DNA of 64,000 nucleotides from Sodalis glossinidius str. 'morsitans' (lineage in GTDB: Bacteria; Pseudomonadota; Gammaproteobacteria; Enterobacterales; Enterobacteriaceae): assembly GCF_000010085.1 (NCBI RefSeq), contig NC_007713.1, forward strand, positions 19,307 through 83,306, given 5' to 3'. Both the position numbers and the translations under genes were made by a program. The notes below the pieces were generated by a model. The model was not told the DNA's origin and ran no database searches. It worked only from the letters and a program-made list of their open reading frames with translations. The stretch's first letter is position 1; every line of letters begins with the position of its first letter. Below, piece by piece: positions 20,363 to 29,016 of this stretch.

Positions 20363-20655
20363 TGCGTATCTTCCCATTCACGACTGGCCTGCATCCGGCG
20401 GGCGATATCCCGCTGCAGCACCTCGTTAAACCGCGCTGACAGCGCCTCGCTGCGCGCCGGCGTCAGCGACTGCTTTGCGGCGCTCAGATAAAACGCTGCC
20501 ATCGTCTGCTTCATATCGAAGCGCACCACACCCAGCTGACGCGGCACCAGCCACAGGGTAAGCAGACTGCTCAACAGCACCGCCCACAGCGCCAGTCGGC
20601 GCACGGACAGACCGACAACACCCCGTTCAGGTATCACCCGCAATGCCGTGCTCAT
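20359..20655 (-). pseudogene. trbI: TrbI F-type pilus protein with internal deletion
   Basis: 98 codons against 128 in F. Membrane span (about residues 22-38), 'RFDMKQTMAAFYLSAAKQ', 'ALSARFN', then a jump to 'VLQRDIARRMQA'. F TrbI has roughly 30 residues between these last two blocks, so an in-frame deletion near 20418 is likely. The start ATG 20655 overlaps the traC stop, and its own stop overlaps the next ATG. The membrane anchor is intact, so a shortened protein could be made. Confidence 0.82.
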
Positions 20656-21300
20656 GCCACGCACCTCCCGTTGCCATGACGCGCAATCCACTGCGAAAGC
20701 CACGCCATCTCGTCGCCGTAGTTCGCCAGCGCCAGCGCGTACACCGCGTCATGCACCGGCATGCCCTGCCGGCGTTGCGCCTGGATAAACTCAAAATCCT
20801 GGCCGTTTGAAGAGTACATCGCCCGGCTCAGGGGATCGACAAACAGCCGGTGCCACGAGCTGCTCCCACCCACCTTCAGCAGGAACGAACTGAACCACTG
20901 GTCCTTCGCCGAGCGAAAGCGGCTGATAACGTCCTTTTCCAGTTGGCTGAAGTTGTCGGGATAGTCCTGGTTATACTTTTTGAACTCCTGCGCATCCTGC
21001 ATCAGGATGATTTTGTAGGAGGAGTTGGCCCAGGCCGCCTTCGCCGCCGGGCTGGCTCCTTCGGATTCAAAATCCTTGATATTCTGGTGATGGTGATGTA
21101 GGCACCGTAGTGACGGCGGGCGGTCCGGTAGCCCTCTTCAATAAAGTTGCCGATCTTGTCTGACTTGAAGTTCAGCAGCATCCAGCCTTCGTCAATCACG
21201 CACAGCTTCTTGGCCGAGCGCGACGACTGGTACATCCGCCCCTCTATATAGATGATCAGCGAGAACATCACGGCAACCAGCAGGTTGGGTCGGCTCTTAA
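20652..21300 (-). pseudogene. traC: TraC/VirB4-type ATPase, C-terminal remnant
   Basis: Two frames hold the end of F TraC: 'KKLCVIDEGWMLLNFKSDKI' (Walker B region) with 'FIEEGYRTARRHYGAYITIT', then after a frameshift near 21050 'WFSSFLLKVGGSSSWHRLF' and 'NYGDEMAWLSQW'. The first 600 or so residues, with Walker A, are missing because the gene is fused at about 21300 to the middle of traB. The energy source for pilus assembly is therefore lost. Confidence 0.88.
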
Positions 21301-21899
21301 GGCTCCCCAGGCAAAGCCGAGGATTTTTCCGTTGCGCATCACCACCTCACCCTTGACGCCGTTTTTCCCCCGGAAGCTGACGTGGCCGTCCAGCGGCAGG
21401 TCAATGATGTCATCCCTTTTCAGGCAGCTGAGCTTGCGCAACCGCACGATGTCGCGTTCGTTGGACACATCGCCGTAGGCTTCCATGCTGACAAAGCAGC
21501 CGTTCAGGTCATAGGTGCGGCTTGGGCATCTCCACGCGCCCGGTAATGCGCACCTGCATCGGCACCGTGGCGGTATTACCGATAACTGAGGCACTGGCGT
21601 CCGTCCCCTAAATCAGTATGGATTTGGCAAAGCTGCCGGTCGGAATATACGGGTACTTGCTTTTATGGCTCTCCCCCACCGGCGGCCTGAGCAGCTTGCG
21701 ATACAGCTGGCCTGGCACCGGAATGGGCAGGACATCCACCGTCGGCGGCGGTACCGCGCCACCCGGCGCAGGGGGGAAGGCCGACGGCATCGGCTCCCCT
21801 TCCGGCGTCACGCCACCCGCCAGCGGCGGCAATGGCCAGCGCCACGCCTGTCCCCCACAGAAACTTCTTGCGTTTGACGAGCGCATTAATGTTGGCCAT
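21301..21899 (-). pseudogene. traB: TraB (VirB10-like) remnant fused to traC
   Basis: ATG 21899, 'MANINALVKRKKFLWGTGVA', then a jump near 21825 that removes the coiled-coil part. A Pro-rich linker, 'KYPYIPTGSFAKSILI' and TAG (21608-21610, where Glu is expected) follow. After another shift, 'DLNGCFVSMEAYGDVSNERD' and 'GKNGVKGEVVMRNGKILGF' come from the TraB barrel domain. The 3' end is replaced by traC. So this gene has an internal deletion, an amber stop, a frameshift and a fusion joint. Confidence 0.85.
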
Positions 21900-22630
21900 C
21901 GCCAGCCTCCCCGGAGAGCGTCACCCATACGCCCATACGCCCCGCCGGGACAATCTCGCGGGTCGGCGTATCGAACATTACCGCCCATACCCCCGGCTGC
22001 CAGAAATCAGGCTCGTTAACCCGCACCGGAGTCGTGCCCGGATTGGTGACCCTAAAGCGCACCACCTTAAGGCGGTGTCCCTTCCACACCCACAGCGCCT
22101 CAGCCCACAAACCGGCAGGCAACGGCAACCGCTCATGCGTCGCCGGCGCCTTGCCATAACCGGCCGGTAACCGCCCAGCCATCAGCGCCTGATTAAGCGC
22201 AACCAGCATCGACTCATAGGGCACGGACTGCTCCCAGACCTTCGCCGCCACGGAGACGCCCTGCCCTTCACCGACCAGGGAGAACGTGCGCCCACTTCCC
22301 GCCTGGGGTACCGCGCGTAGCGAGAAATTCAGGCCACGTGCGGTTTCGATAACAAAGGTGAACGGTTTCTTGTTAAGCGTGCTGAGCATCAGAGCACCGT
22401 TAGCCGTGGGTGCGTAGCGCACCAGGCTTTCATCGATGCCACTCACCGCCACCACGCTGTCCCCCGGCACGCTAAACAGATTGGGCTCAGTGTTACTCAG
22501 CACCACTGCCGCCTGACTGCCGTTTTGCAGGGGGGATAATCACCGGCGCATTAACCGTACCGGCCACCGCTGCGCCGCAGACCAGCACCCCGGCAACAAA
22601 CAGGCCAAGCAAGCGGTTATTTTTTCTCAT
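21886..22630 (-). pseudogene. traK: TraK outer-membrane-ring secretin-like protein, frameshifted near 5' end
   Basis: ATG 22630 begins a good signal peptide ('LLGLFVAGVLVCGAAVAGTV'). The frame slips in a run of six C near 22545, where 'PVIIP' continues wrongly; one base fewer restores 'LQNGSQAAVVLSNTEPNLF'. From 22506 the remaining 206 codons are open and match TraK ('GDSVVAVSGIDESLVRYAP', 'LPAGYGKAPA'). The single homopolymer indel is the only lesion seen. Overlaps traE upstream and traB downstream. Confidence 0.88.
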
Positions 22631-23181
22631 CGGACACCTCGACAAAGCGGGCAAGCAGGTCACGCCGTCACTGTGGTCCAGATACAGCGAGTAATACTTG
22701 AGCGCGACATCCGGTTTTGCATCACCAAACCAGGTTTTCAGTTCGCCACGAATATCAACGCGCCCCTGCGCCGGATAGACCTTGACGCCGATTTTAAAGA
22801 AGGCCGCATTAACGTCATTTTTCTTTATCTGACGCGCCTCTTTCGCCAGGCGAGCTTGAGCGATTTCTGCGCCGACGGCTTGACCATCGACAGCAGAAAC
22901 TGGTGTGAAGCCTCCACCGTTTCCGGCGTCACATTCAGACGCAACGCCACAAAACTCAGTGCCATCTGCTCCAGATAAGACGCATCCATGCTGTTTTCCG
23001 ACAACGCGAATGGTGCCTTGAACAGCATCGGCACGACCACCACCTGCCGGTCTCCTTGCAGGCGATAATAGGTGATAGCCAGAATGACATTGGCCGTCAC
23101 GCTCAGAAATAAAAATGCGTCGAGCAGCACCAGGCTTAATGCGATAATCTTGTTTGAATTCAACCGGGCAGCATGTTTCAT
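22617..23181 (-). pseudogene. traE: TraE (VirB8-like) pilus assembly protein, frameshifted
   Basis: The first 110 codons are intact TraE: membrane span near residues 12-35, 'YRLQGDRQVVVVPMLFKAPF' and 'ASYLEQMALSFVALRLNVTP'. Frame is lost near 22850; the rest ('KVYPAQGRVDIRGELKTWFG') is readable in another frame to the natural TAA 22617-22619. Length before damage about 187 residues, as in F. Confidence 0.88.
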
Positions 23182-23190
23182 TCCCTGACC

Positions 23191-23496
23191 TTATTTAATC
23201 CATTGCCTAAAACACGATGGCGGTACTTTTTTATGAATATCCCGCAAGAGAAAGATCGGCATATACCAGTAACCCAAATCCCGTAACCAGACACTGCCCT
23301 TCCCTTTTTTTAATTTCCGTATCGCCCAATACACCAGGGCCATGACGATAAGTCCCACTATCTGTTTTCCTTTCCAGAAAAACCAGCAGCCAGATAACAC
23401 AATAGGGATAAGTTCGTAAGGCGTTAAGCCAAACCAGCGGCCCTGATGACTCAATGTTTTCGGGAAATGGTAATTGTCGATATCGTCTCCCGACAT
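23191..23496 (-). CDS. traL: TraL pilus assembly protein
   Basis: 101 codons, uninterrupted. 'RWFGLTPYELIP', two hydrophobic stretches, 'KLKKGKGSVWLRDLGYWYMP' and the C-terminal 'VPPSCFRQWIK', which is identical in F TraL as I recall it. VirB3-like small inner-membrane protein. Intact despite broken neighbours, probably because it is a short target. Confidence 0.92.
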   Translation of the reverse strand: MSGDDIDNYHFPKTLSHQGRWFGLTPYELIPIVLSGCWFFWKGKQIVGLIVMALVYWAIRKLKKGKGSVWLRDLGYWYMPIFLLRDIHKKVPPSCFRQWIK

Positions 23497-23508
23497 CGTC
23501 CCTCCTGA

Positions 23509-23865
23509 TTAATACCAGGCGACCTTCATGCCGACGTTGCCAATAATCGACAGAATGATGAAGCCGAACAGGAACTTGAAACTGTGGGTCAGCACATAGA
23601 GCACCATGCCCGCCAGCACTTCCCCCCAGGATAATCCACTTGTACATAGTGGATTCAGCGCCAGTGGTCGCCCTGACCGCAGCGTCACCTGGCTTGAGTA
23701 AATCACCGGTTGCGCAGGCCACCTCCGGGAAAAAGGCGAGCAGCAAAGCCATAGGGAATATGATCTTAAAGAAATTTACCACCCGCTGACGAGAAAATAG
23801 CCCCGTGCGTAGATATCTGTTTTTTGGGCAACAGCAGTCCGCTGAGTGCTTATTGCAGTACTCAT
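23509..23865 (-). pseudogene. traA: TraA pilin precursor, frameshifted
   Basis: Begins at ATG 23865 with a long basic leader. Frame is lost near 23790; the hydrophobic signal and mature start ('LLLAFFPEVACATGDLLKPG', 'VRATTGAESTMYKWIILG') are in a second frame, and after an extra G in a G6 run near 23625 the rest ('EVLAGMVLYVLTHSFKFLFG') is in a third. The three parts together give a normal F-type pilin of about 118 residues. Confidence 0.85.
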
Positions 23866-23928
23866 TAAAAAAATCCTTTATTTACAGGTAGTCCATGATG
23901 CAAAGACTTCCCGCATCAACCTAATTCG

Positions 23929-24153
23929 TTATAGCGATAAAGATTCAGACGTTATCTGGCTCTTCATCACCTCTCTACTATCAGGGTTAAAATCAGGGAA
24001 GCGTTTCAGGTGATCTTGCACCCACAATTTTACTTCCCCCGAGCGGGACTTGCCCGTCTTCTGGATAGAAGCATAGAGCAAGGCCGTGTATTCCTGGTTC
24101 AGCTTGAATGTAATTAACTTGTTCGGATTGTCATCCCGTCGTTGATGGCGCAC
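23929..24153 (-). CDS. traY: TraY relaxosome ribbon-helix-helix protein
   Basis: 74 codons. 'KLITFKLNQEYTALLYAS' and 'KTGKSRSGEVKLWVQDHLK' form one ribbon-helix-helix repeat, the single-repeat TraY build of R1/R100 rather than the duplicated F form. TraY binds oriT and the traY promoter. It is the first gene of the tra operon and appears intact. Start at ATG 24153 with an upstream GGAG. Confidence 0.88.
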   Translation of the reverse strand: MRHQRRDDNPNKLITFKLNQEYTALLYASIQKTGKSRSGEVKLWVQDHLKRFPDFNPDSREVMKSQITSESLSL

Positions 24154-24329
24154 ACCAATTCTCCTTTGTTGTTTTCTTTCTAAGATGAAAGCACAAAAAA
24201 AGCGTCAACCCAATATCCTATAATCCATAGGAAATATAACAATTAATTAAAATAAAAGATGTGAGTATATTTCCTGAAAATATTCATGATTTTCCGCAAG
24301 GTAAATTCCAATATTTCAGCATGACACTA

Positions 24330-24543
24330 GGGCCTGTCATCAATTGGATATTTTAAAACAGCATTGTAAACATTTTACATTTAATAAAGTTATATAATAT
24401 GACAACAATGCTTGTTGAGTATTTTGTATACAAAAATGCATTAAATCACACCTTTCCCTTATAAGATGCCATGGTGGTCATCGCGGAAAGGTGTTTTTTG
24501 TGCAGTTGGATTGTTAAATACGCAATTAATTGATGACACGCCC
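24330..24543. mobile_element. 214-bp MITE-like element with TA target duplication
   Basis: Terminal inverted repeats GGGCCTGTCATCAATT and AATTGATGACACGCCC (16 bp, one mismatch) are flanked on both sides by TA (24328-24329 and 24544-24545). A TA duplication is what IS630/Tc1-type elements make. It has no coding capacity and lies in the traY upstream region, so it may have changed that promoter. Confidence 0.65.
24448..24499 (+). terminator. Rho-independent terminator-like hairpin inside the MITE
   Basis: ACACCTTTCC pairs with GGAAAGGTGT, with an inner GATGCCA/TGG.CATC stem, followed by T6. On the plus strand this is an excellent intrinsic terminator or small-RNA 3' end. Confidence 0.6.
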
Positions 24544-24588
24544 TAAACAAAACTGATGATTTTGCTATATTATTTTTAGAAAATTATC

Positions 24589-24840
24589 ATGATTCCATAT
24601 TATTTAACAAAGTACGCATTATGTTGTAACAACTTTCTATCAACCACTCACACTGCAATATTCGTCACAGCGCGTGCAACATTATTAATGTTGGCAAGAG
24701 AAATCACTCCAAGGCGTATTACAGACGAAGCTGGGTGTCCCGATCATATGGCAATCGCTTTACAGTTAATTTATCGTAAACACTTCCTCCCCCCCGAAAA
24801 TAAAAAACCAGATATTCACCACATGATAAAAATCATTTAA
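24589..24840 (+). CDS. Hypothetical short ORF upstream of traY (weak)
   Basis: 83 codons from ATG 24589 with no recognisable domain. The middle ('LAREITPRRITDEAGCPDHM') is more gene-like than the ends. No convincing ribosome site. May be a remnant or chance frame in the traY upstream region. Confidence 0.2.
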   Translation: MIPYYLTKYALCCNNFLSTTHTAIFVTARATLLMLAREITPRRITDEAGCPDHMAIALQLIYRKHFLPPENKKPDIHHMIKII

Positions 24841-25090
24841 AAACAGGTCCAATTATCATACTAACAAAAACATCTCTCACGTGCGGAGTTAGAATTAAAC
24901 TAAACAGCTCTATACCCATTTCAGTTATTGACAATATAGTATTTCCTGTTTCATCATGAGAGACGTCAATTCCATTTGTATGAAATTTAATTTGCTCTAA
25001 ACCAACTTCTGTTAACGAGGTTTGACTATATTGCGTTGTATTACTTATTTCTGTAATTAATTTAAATGTCATTTTATTATCACATAGCAA
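24833..25090 (-). CDS. Hypothetical 85-residue protein between LuxR-like gene and traY
   Basis: AT-rich frame starting TTG/ATG near 25073-25090. The protein is rich in Thr/Ile and ends hydrophobic ('DVFVSMIIGPVFK'). No family recognised; it does not look like TraM, which would be expected here in F. Its orientation follows the PAS-LuxR gene 43 bases upstream, so the two may be cotranscribed. Confidence 0.35.
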   Translation of the reverse strand: MLCDNKMTFKLITEISNTTQYSQTSLTEVGLEQIKFHTNGIDVSHDETGNTILSITEMGIELFSLILTPHVRDVFVSMIIGPVFK

Positions 25091-25132
25091 TAAAATTATT
25101 TGGCAATCACCTTAATATCCATATTAATTAAT

Positions 25133-25861
25133 TTAATCAGTGGATAAAGGTATGTACGGATTTGGATTTATGAATCGTGTTGGAGCATAGTTGTTATATC
25201 CTTTACATATGCAATACTCCTTTAACTCATGCAATGAGTGAATATTTAACTTATTATAAATATCTTGAAGTCTGTTTTCTACCGTTCTATGTGAAATATC
25301 TAATTTTTTAGATATTTCTTTTGAAGTTAATGATTGAAGAGCAAAAAAAACTATATCAAACTCTCTATCAGTGAAAACATTTCCTGGTTTTCCGAAAGAT
25401 AATTGTCCAGGAGGCTTACCGTTTTCAAAATGGTACATTGAATAAATATCAAGCTTTTTACCACGACCGACTACACCTATAGACATACCATCTCTTATTA
25501 GAGGAGTTACCTCAAGCATAAATGGCTGAACTATTTTTTCCCTTCCTCCATACGTAAAAGTGTTTAACACAGGGATTGTTTTTTTCTTCTCCATTACATT
25601 TTTATCATTACACTGAATAATTTCTTCAAATTCACTCCATGGTGCGGGACATTCACTATCCAACTTACCTTCAATATTAAACCCCTTTGGTAGACCACTA
25701 TAGTAAAGCATTATGTCATTAGCATATACAAATCTAGACTCTTCATTTTTTATAATCCAAAAATCATTACTGTTCTCCATATATGAAATAAACGCATCAA
25801 AATTTTTTGAATGAACATCAAGATCTTTATTTACTGAAAAACTCATGTTATCACTATTCAT
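25133..25861 (-). CDS. PAS-LuxR transcription regulator in the traJ position
   Basis: 242 codons, uninterrupted. Residues about 25-130 form a PAS-like sensor ('IKNEESRFVYANDIMLYYSG', 'GVVGRGKKLDIYSMYHFENG'). The C-terminal GerE helix-turn-helix reads 'FTDREFDIVFFALQSLTSKE' then 'ISKKLDISHRTVENRLQDIY'. F-type TraJ also has a PAS domain and a LuxR-like HTH and sits just upstream of traY, as this gene does, so it may be the tra activator; sequence similarity to TraJ itself is low. Three damaged relatives lie at 26383, 31533 and 35937. Confidence 0.75.
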   Translation of the reverse strand: MNSDNMSFSVNKDLDVHSKNFDAFISYMENSNDFWIIKNEESRFVYANDIMLYYSGLPKGFNIEGKLDSECPAPWSEFEEIIQCNDKNVMEKKKTIPVLNTFTYGGREKIVQPFMLEVTPLIRDGMSIGVVGRGKKLDIYSMYHFENGKPPGQLSFGKPGNVFTDREFDIVFFALQSLTSKEISKKLDISHRTVENRLQDIYNKLNIHSLHELKEYCICKGYNNYAPTRFINPNPYIPLSTD

Positions 25862-25961
25862 TATGACCTCTACACTTTGTGATTTTCACCTACTGGCACG
25901 ATACTACCAACACATTTAAATCATAATACATGGATACTCAATTAGAGTAAATCTAACTTAG

Positions 25962-25977
25962 CTATACTAAAGTATAG
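25962..25977. promoter_or_regulatory. Palindrome upstream of the PAS-LuxR gene, candidate operator
   Basis: CTATACTAAAGTATAG has perfect 7-bp arms around AA, about 100 bases before the start of the intact PAS-LuxR gene. LuxR-type proteins bind such dyads. No gene is seen between 25862 and 26382 otherwise; that stretch is AT-rich upstream DNA. Confidence 0.35.
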
Positions 25978-26382
25978 TTTATTTCGTTACCCACACCCTT
26001 TAAAGCAGTATAGAGATACTGTAGGAGCAACAACAATTACAGTACTTTATCTTGATAATTCAAAGTAAAAATGAGAGACACGCACATTTTTTTCATAATC
26101 CAATTTTTGCAAGGTGCAGAATTTCCATCCAGAAGAGAGCATTTACTTTTTATCTTCAATGGGATGAATGTTAATATCAATGGAAATAGTGGTTGCTCAT
26201 GGAAAATCAAGCATATTCAATAATTGCGATAATAAATAACTGTCGCGCCAAATTTTTACAATATTCGCAACAGTTATTTAATATAAAAATCCATTTAGTA
26301 GATAGATATCATGATCAAATCTATGTAATTTGACACTGCCTTATTATTCTCCTTGCAAAATCATATAACCAATCAACTAAAT

Positions 26383-26651
26383 TTTAATTTATAAAGTTCA
26401 CAAAAAACTCGATACACTTTCGACGATGCAGACTTCTAATGATTAACGACAGCACCATGATTAATACCCAATATATTTGAAATATACTTCCTTGTAAAAC
26501 CAGCAATAATTAACACAAATATTTCTAGCTTCCTTGGAGTCAGATAAAGGTCAGAACTAACCACATCTTCAATACATGTTAAAATAACATTACGACCACT
26601 GTAAAAATCATCAGGAACAAAATAGTTCTCAGAGAACTGCCATATATACAC
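26383..26651 (-). pseudogene. LuxR-type HTH C-terminal remnant cut by IS903
   Basis: The 5' side begins inside an IS903 end at 26661. The remaining part holds a GerE-type helix-turn-helix: 'YLTPRKLEIFVLIIAGFTRK' then 'YISNILGINHGAVVNH'. A TAG at 26436-26438 stops the frame, but it stays gene-like beyond ('KSASSKVYRVFCELYK') to a stop near 26383. A relative of the PAS-LuxR proteins nearby, or closer to true TraJ. Its sensor domain was lost to the insertion. Confidence 0.6.
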
Positions 26652-26660
26652 ATCCTGACA

Positions 26661-27232
26661 GGCTTTTTTGAATAAATCAGAACTTGTGACTACACCCCCC
26701 TAGCAGATCGATTGTTATGCGATCCGGATGCTGTTCGGCATTCCTAACAGCGTTATTTTGTTAAGCGCTTTGACCATCGCCATTGCCTCACCTACCTGCG
26801 CATCATAGTCACGCAGACTTAGATGATAGCCCACTTGCTTTTTCCATACATCGTTACTGCCGCTTAGACGCTGATTCGCAACGGCGTAGTTACGCTCATG
26901 GTATCGGTCTGGCCAATATTGCGCCCCACCTCGTGGAGGAATAAGAGGCCTTATTTTCTTCCTCAGCAGAGCATCATGACAGTAGCGGGTATCATAAGCG
27001 CCATCAGCCGACGCTTCCCTGATTTTCCGCTGGGTCTGGTTTATCAGAGCGGGTAGGGCCTGAGCATCCGTCGTACCGCTGAGCGATAAGTCAGCACAGA
27101 TAATCTCGTGCGTTACACTGTCTGCGGCCATATGCAGCTTACGCCACACCCTCCGTCTGTCGGCACCATGCTGTCGGACTTTCCATTCGCCTTCGCCAAA
27201 GACCTTCAGGCCGGTTCCGTCAATGACTAGAG
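26661..27232 (-). mobile_element. IS903-like element, 3' part only
   Basis: The end at 26661 is a one-base variant of GGCTTTGTTGAATAAATC. The transposase C-terminal half (26715-27149) is open: 'HEIICADLSLSGTTDAQALP', 'ADGAYDTRYCHDALLRKKI' and 'GEAMAMVKALNKITLLGMPN'. The element stops at a 15-bp palindrome GACTAGAGTCTAGTC (27225-27239), where a GC-rich unrelated block begins. The 5' half is missing. Nearly the same as the copy at 58453-59447. Confidence 0.88.
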
Positions 27233-27590
27233 TCTAGTCGGGACCTTTCGCGGCAAGGGCACGGGGAGCAACGACGTTTGCGGGAACGCAAGGGCACCGC
27301 GTGCGGCGTGCATTTACCCTCCGCGCAAGGGCCTGACGAGAGAACACCAACGATGGCGGGATGAGCAGGCGCACACCCGACATGGCCACCGGCCGGGGAG
27401 TCCTTAAAGCGCAGACGTCGTTATCGTCTGTGGGTTGGGGGTGGGCGGCGCGGCCTCCTGGCCGCTGCAAGCGGGGTGGCGTGACGGATGGATGCTCGAA
27501 GGGTGGCGACAGCGGGTTGGCGCCACGCGCAGCGCTACAGCCGGACCCAGAGGGGGGCGCCCGGAAAAGACCGTGATTATAGACAGGCAA
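27233..27590. other. GC-rich, highly structured non-coding block
   Basis: Much richer in GC than its surroundings. Several hairpins are visible: CAGACG/CGTCTG (about 27413-27434), GCGGCC-TCCT-GGCCGC (about 27448-27465) and TTGCG/CGCAA (about 27280-27293). Open frames here have no domain and run on both strands, so they are by-products of base composition. It lies beside leading-region genes (DUF1380, ardB), where F plasmids carry single-strand promoters (Frpo); such a role is speculation. Confidence 0.35.
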
Positions 27591-27652
27591 GCGCTATAAC
27601 AACCGGTATCCCTACTTTCACCATTGACCTTCCCGCACGGCAGTATAACGGC

Positions 27653-28090
27653 TCAGCCGCCGCTATACTGCCGGCCACCTGGTGGTGGCCGGCAGGTGTG
27701 TAATACCTTCACCAGCACCGCAATCGCCAGATGACCGCTCCGTGTCTCAGCGTCCATGTCTTCGGGAGTATTGCTGTCGAGCACCGAGGCGGCCAGATGC
27801 AGCACGCTTTCCAGCATCCCGGCGTCGACCGTCACACTGCGTCTGCGACGGGCGATAGTTTCGTAAATCATCTCCTCTACCCCCTCGCGGTTGATACCTG
27901 CGTCACGGTACAGGGAAATAGGCAGACTGCCGATATATTCCAGCACCGTAAGCACCTCCTCGTCTGTCACGTGGTCATCTCTGCCGATATCGGCAATAGC
28001 GGGCCTGTCCCAAATCAGCACCGCCAACGGCTCATCGCCGCCGTAGGCATGAAATAACCGCTCGCTGATAGCCTTTATGGTTCCGTACAT
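27653..28090 (-). CDS. DUF1380 plasmid leading-region protein
   Basis: 145 codons from ATG 28090 (GGAGG 6 bases upstream; an in-frame start at 28108 is less likely). 'MYGTIKAISERLFHAYGGDE', 'PLAVLIWDRPAI', 'VTDEEVLTVLEYIG' and 'DAGINREGVEEMIYE' match the DUF1380 family found in leading regions of F-like plasmids. Function unknown. Intact. The last 15 residues ('RPPPGGRQYSGG') read into GC-rich sequence and may be a replaced C-terminus. Confidence 0.75.
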   Translation of the reverse strand: MYGTIKAISERLFHAYGGDEPLAVLIWDRPAIADIGRDDHVTDEEVLTVLEYIGSLPISLYRDAGINREGVEEMIYETIARRRRSVTVDAGMLESVLHLAASVLDSNTPEDMDAETRSGHLAIAVLVKVLHTCRPPPGGRQYSGG

Positions 28091-28150
28091 CAACACCTCC
28101 AACGCCAAAAATTAAACCATCAGGGGCTAACGGGCAGCAACGCCCGGCTA

Positions 28151-28576
28151 TCAGTCAAGAGCGGCGTAAATATCGCCCCATTCCGGGTGTGCAACGATGC
28201 GATGCCAAAGCTACTCCTCGCGCTGGATAAACAGCGTGACCAGCCCGGCGCGGTCCCGGTCATGGTGCAGTCCGCAACGATGATTAATCACTCGCGACGT
28301 GAGGATAATGCCCGCAACATCGCTGCTGACCGTGCGGTCAAACCCATTATCATCGTTAACCAGTAGCACCGGACCAACGTCCGGCATCATGTAACCGCCG
28401 CCGTCAGGCAGGCGGATAAAGTGCCAGAAGCCGCCGTTGTACTCCGGTAAATAGCAATTGGCGTAGTCGTATACCTGCATTTCGGCATACAGAAAATCCG
28501 CGCCAAACAGATAAGGTAAAAATGACAGACGGTCTGATTCCTCAACGCGTAAAGCCGCAGAAGGTAAATGAAACAT
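28151..28576 (-). pseudogene. ardB: ArdB/KlcA antirestriction protein with late amber stop
   Basis: Antirestriction proteins of this family protect incoming plasmid DNA from type I systems. 'SDRLSFLPYLFGADFLYAEM', 'YLPEYNGGFWHFIRLPDGGG' and 'VSSDVAGIILTSRVINHRCG' are diagnostic. TAG at 28211-28213 stops the protein at residue 121. Beyond it the frame continues 'LWHRIVAHPEWGDIYAALD' to TGA 28151-28153, the normal family C-terminus, so one CAG-to-TAG change explains it. Function may be partly kept. Confidence 0.82.
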
Positions 28577-28904
28577 CGCACGCTCTCCTCTGTATCAGGG
28601 TCTGCGGGACCGGGTGCCGGCACGTGAATTTTACCCTTTCGCCCCGACTGTGCCGGGCTAGCGTGTGGGTACGGCTCCGCCCGTCACGATAGCGGGGCAT
28701 CAGGGAAAACAATTGAAGAGGTATGCACAAATAGGAAGCATGTAGCAGAAAAAGCGCCTATGGCCCAAAAACTGGCGACCGCAGGGCGCGATAAGAAGCA
28801 GGAGCAAAGCAACTTCCTTTTTTGTTCAAATAGTCCTCATCAGCCATTTGAAACGCAACTCTGTAAAACACAAAAAATATCATTTATATACATTTTAAAT
28901 ACCT

Positions 28905-28961
28905 AATAAGAACTTATTTCTAATTTTAATTTAGGTGTGTTATTATGTATAATAAGTACTT
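28905..28961. promoter_or_regulatory. AT-rich dyads before the parA-like gene, candidate operator
   Basis: AATAAG-AA-CTTATT (28905-28918) and AAGTACTT (28954-28961) lie in a very AT-rich stretch ending 56 bases before the parA-like start. Partition operons are usually repressed at such sites. The wider interval 28577-29016 holds no supported gene. Confidence 0.35.
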
Positions 28962-29016
28962 TTAATATATGCCTTTAGCTTTTATAAGGTATTAAAAAAA
29001 TACATACTCTGGAAAA

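Noticed and set aside
24154..25132. oriT and traM upstream of traY
   Set aside because: No TraM-like protein or recognisable nic-site sequence is visible here; the interval holds a MITE and a short unknown frame.
27234..27590. 118-codon minus frame and overlapping plus frames in the GC-rich block
   Set aside because: No domain, Pro/Arg-rich from composition, and hairpins dominate; treated as non-coding.
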